A stretch of 37,055 nt of DNA, from positions 1-37,055 of the forward strand of contig SYAP01000088.1 of assembly GCA_005787565.1 (NCBI GenBank), written 5' to 3'. The position numbers and the translations under genes were made by a program. Below are positions 30,615-37,055 of the stretch, in pieces. Numbering within the stretch: the first letter of the stretch is position 1; each line of letters begins with the position of its first letter. Source of the DNA: Verrucomicrobiaceae bacterium (GTDB taxonomy: Bacteria; Verrucomicrobiota; Verrucomicrobiia; Verrucomicrobiales; Akkermansiaceae). The notes under the pieces are model-generated. The model saw only the letters and a program-made list of their open reading frames with translations. It was not told where the DNA came from and did not search any database.

Positions 30615-31825
30615 TCCGCCCCCCCCGTCCCCTCCTCCGGCGGAATCGGACTGCCATGCGGATCCTTCTCAGGAAATCCAAGCTTCTCCGCCAAATCCCG
30701 CTTCTGCTCGTCATCGATCCAGTGCTCGGCACGCTCCGCCTCGTCATGCACATGATCCGGCTTGAACGCCGCTCTCTCTGTTAGATAAGTCTCCCACAAC
30801 CGGTGCGCCCTCACCAACCCCCTCGCATGGCGCTTCCCCGCTTCAGTCAACCCACCCTCCCCCACCCACTCCCGGGCCTTCAAATCCTTCATCACCCGCA
30901 CGGAAACCCCTCCCGCATCTCCACCCGCCTGCTCCGCATGCCACATCCGCTTCAGCACATCCTCCCCAGCAATCCGCCTACGCTCACGCAACACCCTCAA
31001 CCGCCTCTGCAACCACCCACCCTCGGGCCCGAACCATGCCGATACCACGAAACAAACCGTCACCGCCAACGCCATCAGCGGCCCCGTCGGCAAACCCGTC
31101 CGCACCGAAGAAATCCAAACCCCAACCATCCCTCCCAACACCGCCAACACGCACGACACCCAAACCATCCCCGACAAACTCCGGCTCCAAAACCTGGCCC
31201 CAGCCGCCGGCGTCACCAGCATCGCACTCACCAACACCACCCCAACCGCCTGCATCGCGATCACGATCACCACCGTGAGCATCAGGAAAAAACCCGCCTC
31301 CACCCACCGCACCGGAAACCCTAACAACCGCGCGAACGCAGGGTCGAACGACACCAACCGCAACACCCGGAATCCCCACGGCACCAACAACAATACCACC
31401 ACCGTCACCCAAACCAGCAACTTCAGATCCCCACCATCGATCGCCGCCACCTGCCCGAACAAAAACGCCTGCACGCCCGACGGCTGATACCGCGAAACCA
31501 TCGCGATCCCCACCGCGAAAAACACCGACAAAACCAGCGCCAACGCCGCATCCGGCTTCAACCGCGTCGTCCGCAGAATCACTTGCATCACCACACTCCC
31601 CAACCATCCCGCGACCACCGCGCACCCCAACACAACCAGCGGAGTCCGCGTCGTGCTCCACACCAACCCCGCCACCACACCCGGCAACACCGCGTGCGAC
31701 AACATGTCACCCGTCAACGCCATCCGCCGAGCCACCACAAAGGTGCCCAACACCCCGCAGGAAATCCCTAACAACAGCGCCGCCGTCAGCGCCGATCCCA
31801 CCGCGGACCCGAACCAATCGATCAC
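30611..31825 (-). CDS. Mn/Zn ABC transporter permease fused to C-terminal DtxR/MntR-like metal-binding/dimerization domain
   Basis: ABC-3 permease GVLGTFVVARRMALTGDMLSHAVLPGVVAGLV...AVGVVLVSAMLVTPAAGARF, followed by GEDVLKRMWHAEQ...LTEAGKRHARGLVRAHRLWETYLTERAAFKPDHVHDEAERAEHWIDDEQKRDLAEKLGFPEKDPHGSPIP. Confidence 0.92.
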   Translation of the reverse strand: MIDWFGSAVGSALTAALLLGISCGVLGTFVVARRMALTGDMLSHAVLPGVVAGLVWSTTRTPLVVLGCAVVAGWLGSVVMQVILRTTRLKPDAALALVLSVFFAVGIAMVSRYQPSGVQAFLFGQVAAIDGGDLKLLVWVTVVVLLLVPWGFRVLRLVSFDPAFARLLGFPVRWVEAGFFLMLTVVIVIAMQAVGVVLVSAMLVTPAAGARFWSRSLSGMVWVSCVLAVLGGMVGVWISSVRTGLPTGPLMALAVTVCFVVSAWFGPEGGWLQRRLRVLRERRRIAGEDVLKRMWHAEQAGGDAGGVSVRVMKDLKAREWVGEGGLTEAGKRHARGLVRAHRLWETYLTERAAFKPDHVHDEAERAEHWIDDEQKRDLAEKLGFPEKDPHGSPIPPEEGTGGAE

Positions 31826-32601
31826 GGCAAACCACCTCCGCTTCCACGCGCCACCCGCCGCGCCACATCACTCAACAGCGTCAGCTTCCCTCCATACGTC
31901 TTCTCCAGAATCTCCGGCTGGAAAACCTCCTCCACCGTCCCGTGCGCCACCACCCGCAGATTCAAAAGCAACAACCTCTCGAAATACCTCGGCGCGGATT
32001 GCAGATCATGATGCACCACCAGCACCGTCCGCCCCTCATCCCGCAGCTTCCCTAACAAACCGATGATCGCCCGCTCCGTCGCCGCATCCACCCCCGCGAA
32101 CGGCTCATCCATCAGATAGATCTCCGCCTTCTGCGCCAGCGCCCGCGCGATGAACGTCCGCTGCTGCTGCCCGCCACTCAGCTCGCCGATCTTACGCGTC
32201 GCCAGATCCACCATCCCCGTCTGCTCCAATGCCTCCATCGCCCGCGCCCGCTCCGCCTTCCCCGGCCTGCCGAACCACCCCAGCCCCGCATAGGTCCCCA
32301 TCAGCGCCACATCAAACACCGTCACCGGAAAATCCCAATCCACCGACTCCCGCTGCGGCACATAACCAATCCTCCCCAGCACCTCACCCAACGGCTTTCC
32401 TAACAGCTTCACCCACCCCGAATCCGGCTGGATCACTCCCATCACCGCCTTCAGCAACGTCGACTTCCCCGCCCCGTTGGGCCCCATGATCCCCGTCAAT
32501 GTCCCGGGCGGCACCTCGATGTCCACCCCATGCAACACCGGCTTCCCTCGATAGGAAACGGACAACTCATGGGTTTCCAGTGCGGGCACATTCATCGGCA
32601 A
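31822..32601 (-). CDS. Mn/Zn ABC transporter ATP-binding protein
   Basis: Walker A GPNGAGKSTLLKAVMG, RIGYVPQRESVDWDFPVTVFDVALMG, LSGGQQQRTFIARALAQKAEIYLMDEPFAGVDAATE; typical of Mn/Zn ABC-3 ATPases. Confidence 0.93.
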   Translation of the reverse strand: MPMNVPALETHELSVSYRGKPVLHGVDIEVPPGTLTGIMGPNGAGKSTLLKAVMGVIQPDSGWVKLLGKPLGEVLGRIGYVPQRESVDWDFPVTVFDVALMGTYAGLGWFGRPGKAERARAMEALEQTGMVDLATRKIGELSGGQQQRTFIARALAQKAEIYLMDEPFAGVDAATERAIIGLLGKLRDEGRTVLVVHHDLQSAPRYFERLLLLNLRVVAHGTVEEVFQPEILEKTYGGKLTLLSDVARRVARGSGGGLP

Positions 32602-32608
32602 GTGTTTG

Positions 32609-33385
32609 TTAGAATCGGAACGTCACCCCTTGGGCGATCGAGAAGTCCGGCGCATCATCATTCAGACCAACCCCACACGCAAGATCCCATCGGAGATTCC
32701 GCCCCACCATCCACGTCACTCCGGAAAACACCGATGCCTCATACCTCGACTCCCCAAAAACCCCGGCATACTCGATGAAAACTCCGAGATCATTCCCCAG
32801 ATCCCTCCCTAACACCACCGTGTGCGTGCACTCCCACTCGTGTCCATCATCCCCTCGCACCCGCGCCAACTCCACCTGAAATCCCAAATCCATCGATTCA
32901 CTCAAACCGATCGCCACCGGAAACACCACCCCTCCCTCCCAATGATCCCCGCTCACCGCCGTCCCCACCGGCACCGTCACGAAAGGCATCAGCGCCCCCG
33001 CAGTATCCCCGCCATCATTCCCCCACAAATTCCACTTCAACCTCAAATCCATATCTCCAAATCCCTCAACCCCCTCCCGCAATCCGCCACCCCGCTCGAT
33101 CTCCCTCACCCAAGGACGCACCACCCACTGCAAATCCATATCTTCCGTCAGCCCCACCTTCAAATTCGATTCCCCGAAAACCCACGTCTCCATCCTCACC
33201 CCCGGCGCCGTATCACGCTCATAGCTCCACAGGCTGCTCTCGATTTGAAATCTCCCCGCCTCCACCGTATTCGGGCTCTCCGTCGCATCCGGCCGATCCG
33301 CCGAAAGCTCCCGCAGGAAATCCCCACCGCTCACCGGAGCGACCCCAACCAGCATCACAACTAACATTTTTTTCATCGCTATCAT
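32609..33385 (-). CDS. Outer-membrane beta-barrel 'transporter' (Phenol_MetA_deg-like)
   Basis: SADRPDATESPNTVEAGRFQIESSLWSYERD..., NLKVGLTEDMDLQWVVRPW, FGDMDLRLKWNLWG, beta-barrel ending in VTFRF. Confidence 0.75.
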   Translation of the reverse strand: MIAMKKMLVVMLVGVAPVSGGDFLRELSADRPDATESPNTVEAGRFQIESSLWSYERDTAPGVRMETWVFGESNLKVGLTEDMDLQWVVRPWVREIERGGGLREGVEGFGDMDLRLKWNLWGNDGGDTAGALMPFVTVPVGTAVSGDHWEGGVVFPVAIGLSESMDLGFQVELARVRGDDGHEWECTHTVVLGRDLGNDLGVFIEYAGVFGESRYEASVFSGVTWMVGRNLRWDLACGVGLNDDAPDFSIAQGVTFRF

Positions 33386-34320
33386 TTCAATCCTTCTACA
33401 ATCGCATTCACATTGTGCCGCACCATCCCGAGATAAGTGCCACGGTCAAATCTCACACCACCCGCCTCTCCCACATCTCCCGGCCTTCCCAGCGCGTCCG
33501 AATACAACGAAGACCCGGACACCCTCACCCCGGCCTCCGCCGCCACCGCCTCAATCCCCTTCGCGTTGATCGACGTCTCGGAAAACACCGTCCGCACACC
33601 CAACTCCCGCAAATACTTCACCAACTCCGCCCGATCCTTTACCCCCGCCTCAGCCGCCGTCGATACCCCCTGCAATCCCTTCACCTGAAACCCATACGCC
33701 CGCCCGAAATAGAAAAACGCATCGTGGCTTGTCACCAAAACACGCTTCTCCTCCGCCACCTTCCCCACCTCCTCACGCGCCCAACCATCCAGCTCTAACA
33801 AAGCCTTACGATACGACTCCCCGCGCTCAACATACTCCGCCTTCCCCGCCGGGTCCGCCTTCGCCAACGCATCCACCACCGGCCCCACCGCCAGCGCCCA
33901 CAACCTCGGATCTCCCCAAATATGCGGATCCTTCGTCCCCTCAAATCCCTCCTGCGGCGCAAGCAACTGCTCCGCCGGAAGCCCGTCACTCACCGCCACC
34001 ACATTCCCACCACGCTTCGCCATCGCCTCCAACGTCGACTGGAACTTACCCTCCAAATGCAACCCGCTGTAAAGCACCACGTCCGCCTTCTCTAACAAAC
34101 GCGTGTCGGCCAGCTTCGGCACATAGTTGTGAGGATCCACCCCCGGCCCCATCAGCCCCTTCACCTCCACCCGATCCCCCCCGATCTCCCTCGCCAAATC
34201 CGCCACCATCGTCGTCGTCGCCACCACCACCGGCTTCCCGCTGCCTCCCCCGGATTCCGAAGAACACCCTCCCAACCACGGCAAAGCCACCATCAAACAC
34301 AGCGTCGCAAATCGTTTCAC
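33382..34320 (-). CDS. Mn/Zn ABC transporter substrate-binding lipoprotein (TroA/ZnuA/MntC-like), GTG start inferred
   Basis: CLMVALPWLGGC lipobox; VVATTTMVADLAREIGGDRVEVKGLMGPGVDPHNYVPKLADTRLLEKADVVLYSGLHLEGK, DPHIWGDPRLWA, VLVTSHDAFFYFGRAYGF, VRTVFSETSIN; cluster A-I metal SBP signatures. Confidence 0.94.
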   Translation of the reverse strand: MKRFATLCLMVALPWLGGCSSESGGGSGKPVVVATTTMVADLAREIGGDRVEVKGLMGPGVDPHNYVPKLADTRLLEKADVVLYSGLHLEGKFQSTLEAMAKRGGNVVAVSDGLPAEQLLAPQEGFEGTKDPHIWGDPRLWALAVGPVVDALAKADPAGKAEYVERGESYRKALLELDGWAREEVGKVAEEKRVLVTSHDAFFYFGRAYGFQVKGLQGVSTAAEAGVKDRAELVKYLRELGVRTVFSETSINAKGIEAVAAEAGVRVSGSSLYSDALGRPGDVGEAGGVRFDRGTYLGMVRHNVNAIVEGLK

Positions 34321-34360
34321 GGCGCAGGCATACCCCCACCCGCTCAACCCCGCAACCGAA

Positions 34361-34382
34361 AAATTTAGCCGTGGCTAATTTT
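34361..34382 (-). promoter_or_regulatory. Palindromic operator candidate upstream of metal-uptake operon (AAATTTAGCC-GT-GGCTAATTTT)
   Basis: Near-perfect 10-bp inverted repeat (one mismatch pair) centred on GT, starting 41 nt upstream of the GTG of the substrate-binding gene. On the - strand a TATAAAAT -10-like element overlaps the distal half-site edge. Confidence 0.7.
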
Positions 34383-34905
34383 ATACACCTCGGGCAGCTC
34401 GCAACCTCAACGCCGCCTTCACCACCATCCCCGCCCCACCCACCACAAACAACGCAGGAAACCAGATCGAATACCCCGGTGCCTTCGAATCCGGCTTCAA
34501 AACCGCTATTTCAGGATTCCCCGGATCCACCCGACACACCGTCCGCGTCCCCACCTCCAACTCCTTCGCCTGCCCCTCCACCACATGCCGCTTCGTCGTC
34601 TTCGGATTCCCCCGCAAGCTCAAACGCTCCCCGGTATACGCCTTCCCACCCACCTCATACCCATACGACAACACCAACTGATACTGAAACGGCGACTGCT
34701 CGTCATGCCGCGACTCCACCACCTCCGACTGCAAGATCACACACGGCACCTCCGGCCACGCATGCATCTGCCGCGCCCGATCAAAACTCCGCCACATCAA
34801 CCCACAGAAAACCCCACCGATCAGCACCAGCGAAAGACCCAACACGATCAAATACCACGACCCGGCCGCATTCACAGCCACCTGTTCTCCATCCCGTTTC
34901 GGCAT
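34381..34905 (-). CDS. DUF3592 domain-containing membrane protein
   Basis: N-terminal TM, MHAWPEVPCVILQSEVVES..., YEVGGKAYTGERLSL, VGTRTVCRVDPGNPEIAVLKPD, C-terminal TM; DUF3592 pattern. Confidence 0.82.
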   Translation of the reverse strand: MPKRDGEQVAVNAAGSWYLIVLGLSLVLIGGVFCGLMWRSFDRARQMHAWPEVPCVILQSEVVESRHDEQSPFQYQLVLSYGYEVGGKAYTGERLSLRGNPKTTKRHVVEGQAKELEVGTRTVCRVDPGNPEIAVLKPDSKAPGYSIWFPALFVVGGAGMVVKAALRLRAARGV

Positions 34906-34954
34906 GCCCCACTCATGCACCAGATCCCCTCCCTTGCCACGACATTCCCGCACC

Positions 34955-35506
34955 CTACCGCTTCGAAACAAAACCGTTCCCCTCAATATAAAACCTCAGC
35001 AACCGCTTCGCCCACACCCCCGCATAATCCACCCCCACCCGCGGCCGCTTCACGATCCGGATCCGCTCCGCCACCTCCGGCTCCGCCAAAAAACACTCAT
35101 CACCCGTCAAATCACAACCATTCATCCCCCGATCGATCCCCATCGCCCTGCTCAACAACCCCGGTCCCTGCGTCCGCCCCTCCACATTCCGAACCGGCTC
35201 CACCGCCCGCAACAACACCGCCGCGGCATGACCATCCCTCTCCGTCACCACATTCATGCAATGATACATCCCATAAATCAGATAAACATAGGCAAAACCC
35301 GGCCGACCGAACATCACCTCCGTCCGCGCCGTTCTCCCCCTCGCCGAATGCGCAGCCAAATCGTGCGGACCCAAATACGCCTCCGTCTCCACAATCCTCC
35401 CCACCCGCTCCACTCCATCCACCACCCGCACCAGCCATTTACCCAGCAACTCTTTCGCCACCACCACCGTATCCCGATCATAGAATTCCCGCGCAAGCCG
35501 CTCCAT
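34955..35506 (-). CDS. DNA-3-methyladenine glycosylase (AAG/MPG family)
   Basis: [85 protein letters not shown]; ends with TAG. Confidence 0.95.
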   Translation of the reverse strand: MERLAREFYDRDTVVVAKELLGKWLVRVVDGVERVGRIVETEAYLGPHDLAAHSARGRTARTEVMFGRPGFAYVYLIYGMYHCMNVVTERDGHAAAVLLRAVEPVRNVEGRTQGPGLLSRAMGIDRGMNGCDLTGDECFLAEPEVAERIRIVKRPRVGVDYAGVWAKRLLRFYIEGNGFVSKR

Positions 35507-35552
35507 CCCCCAATCTAAATCAACCTCCCCCACCCTGTCCACCCACCACAAC

Positions 35553-36893
35553 ATGCGCGCCCTCACCCTCCTTATCTCTCTCTCCACCCTCCACGCCGCC
35601 CCATTCAGCATCCAGGTCATCGATCGCTCTAACGGCCAACCCGTCCCCATGGTCGAACTCCGCACCACCCACGACCTCCTCTTCGTCACCGACAACCACG
35701 GCCTCGCCGCCATCGACGCCCCGGAACTCCAAAACCAAGAAATCTACCTCCACCTCTCCAGCCACGGCTACGAACTCAAGCCCGACGGCTTCGGCTTCCG
35801 CGGCGTCCGCGTCACCCCGAAACCCGACGCCTCCCATCGCATCGAAATCGACCGCCTCTCCATCGCCCAACGCATCGGCCGGCTCACCGGTGCAGGCCGC
35901 TTCGCCGAAGGCGAAAAACTTGGCATCCCCGCCCCAGCCCCCGAAACCGGCGTCTTCGGCTGCGATTCCGTCCTCCTCACCCGCCACAACGACCGCCTGT
36001 TCTGGCTCTGGGGAGACACCACCCTCCCCCACTACCCCCTCGGCGTCTTCCATTCCACCGCCGCCACCACCCCGCTCAACCCAATCCCCTCCCCCAAGCC
36101 CCCGATCGCCATCCGATTCGAACTCTTCCGCGACGAAAAAGGCACCCCACGCGGCGTCTCCAACTTCCCAGGACCCGGCCCCACCTGGCTCTCCGGAATG
36201 ATCAGCATTCCCGACGCCAACCAGAAAAACCAACTCGTCGCCACCTACGCCAAAATCGAAAACTCCCTCGACACCTACCAATCCGGCCTCTGCCACTGGG
36301 ACGAAACCACCGAGTCCTTCCGCATCCACCGCACCCTCTGGAACAAAGGCGACGGCCCCCAGCCCAACCTCCCCACCGGCCATCCCCTCATCTGGAAACA
36401 ACCGGGAAAACCCGACACCCTCCTCTTCGGCGACCCCTTCCCAACCCTCTCCATGCCCGCCACCTTCGAAGCCTGGAGCGATCCCTCAACCTGGCAAAAA
36501 CTCACCCCGCCAAGAGAAATCAACACCTCCGAAGACACCACCATCACCCCCCACCGCGGCTCTATCTGCTGGCACCCACACCGCAAGAAATGGCTCACCG
36601 TCTTCACCCAACTCGACGGCAAACCCTCCCACCTCGGCGAGATCTGGTTCGCCCAAGCCGACTCCCCCCTCGGCCCCTGGTCCAAAGCCGTCAAAATCCT
36701 CAGCCACAACAACCAGACCTTCTACAACCCCCGAATTCACCCAGAACTCATCCCCGAAAACGCCAACTACCTCCTCTTCGAAGGCACCTTCACCACCACC
36801 TTCGCCGACCGTGCCATCCCCCTCCCCCGCTACAACTACAACCAAATCCTCTACCGCCTCGACCTAACCGACCCCCGCCTCCCCCACCCCTAA
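35553..36893 (+). CDS. Secreted DUF4185/five-bladed beta-propeller glycoside-hydrolase-like protein
   Basis: Signal peptide; [83 protein letters not shown]...[37 protein letters not shown]. Confidence 0.7.
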   Translation: MRALTLLISLSTLHAAPFSIQVIDRSNGQPVPMVELRTTHDLLFVTDNHGLAAIDAPELQNQEIYLHLSSHGYELKPDGFGFRGVRVTPKPDASHRIEIDRLSIAQRIGRLTGAGRFAEGEKLGIPAPAPETGVFGCDSVLLTRHNDRLFWLWGDTTLPHYPLGVFHSTAATTPLNPIPSPKPPIAIRFELFRDEKGTPRGVSNFPGPGPTWLSGMISIPDANQKNQLVATYAKIENSLDTYQSGLCHWDETTESFRIHRTLWNKGDGPQPNLPTGHPLIWKQPGKPDTLLFGDPFPTLSMPATFEAWSDPSTWQKLTPPREINTSEDTTITPHRGSICWHPHRKKWLTVFTQLDGKPSHLGEIWFAQADSPLGPWSKAVKILSHNNQTFYNPRIHPELIPENANYLLFEGTFTTTFADRAIPLPRYNYNQILYRLDLTDPRLPHP

Positions 36894-37055
36894 CCCCTCC
36901 CCACCCCCATAACCACAATCCTTATTACAGCATATTACAGCAGACACAAATTATTACTTGCCTTATCCCGGCACCCCCAACCCAGCACCTTACTCATTAC
37001 CCCAACAAGAGACCGGAACACTCCAAACCCCTCACCAACCCATCTCAAAGCCCCC

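Noticed and set aside
33729-34991. 420 aa + strand ORF (Pro/Ser/Thr-rich)
   Set aside because: Antisense of the substrate-binding gene and DUF3592; composition explained by strand bias.
34585-36201. 538 aa + strand ORF
   Set aside because: Spans antisense of the glycosylase and an out-of-frame part of the DUF4185-like gene; Pro/Ser/Arg low-complexity.

Overview
This window looks like ordinary chromosomal DNA from a high-GC Gram-negative bacterium. It is probably Verrucomicrobiota, inferred from protein style, a PEP-CTERM protein, FabV and TamB/TamA; no rRNA is present to confirm this. I support about 30 genes. They are mostly housekeeping: ilvA, FadL-type porin, SLC13 permease, ribD-like reductase, lpxB, two bactofilin-type proteins, nadA, ksgA, glutamine cyclotransferase, fabV, sucB-sucA, ABC ATPase, tamB-tamA, a five-gene Mn/Zn ABC uptake operon and a 3-methyladenine glycosylase. 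I found no phage, CRISPR or classical defence island; a C-terminal fragment of a RAYT/Y1-type transposase sits at the left edge. The observations most worth follow-up are: (1) a metal-ABC permease fused in frame to a MntR/DtxR-like metal-binding domain with a shortened DNA-binding region, in an operon that includes an outer-membrane beta-barrel and is preceded by a near-perfect TTAGCC-GT-GGCTAA dyad; (2) an otherwise intact lpxB with one in-frame TAG at a conserved aromatic position; (3) a KsgA-NUDIX fusion; (4) a double zinc-ribbon bactofilin next to a normal bactofilin; (5) a frame-independent YCTAACR/YGTTAGR motif that contains most of the rare TTA and many of the CTA codons; (6) a strong strand-wide C+A bias that weakens over fabV-sucB-sucA; (7) a heptanucleotide tandem repeat immediately upstream of ksgA. 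No wholly new multi-gene system is proven by the sequence alone.
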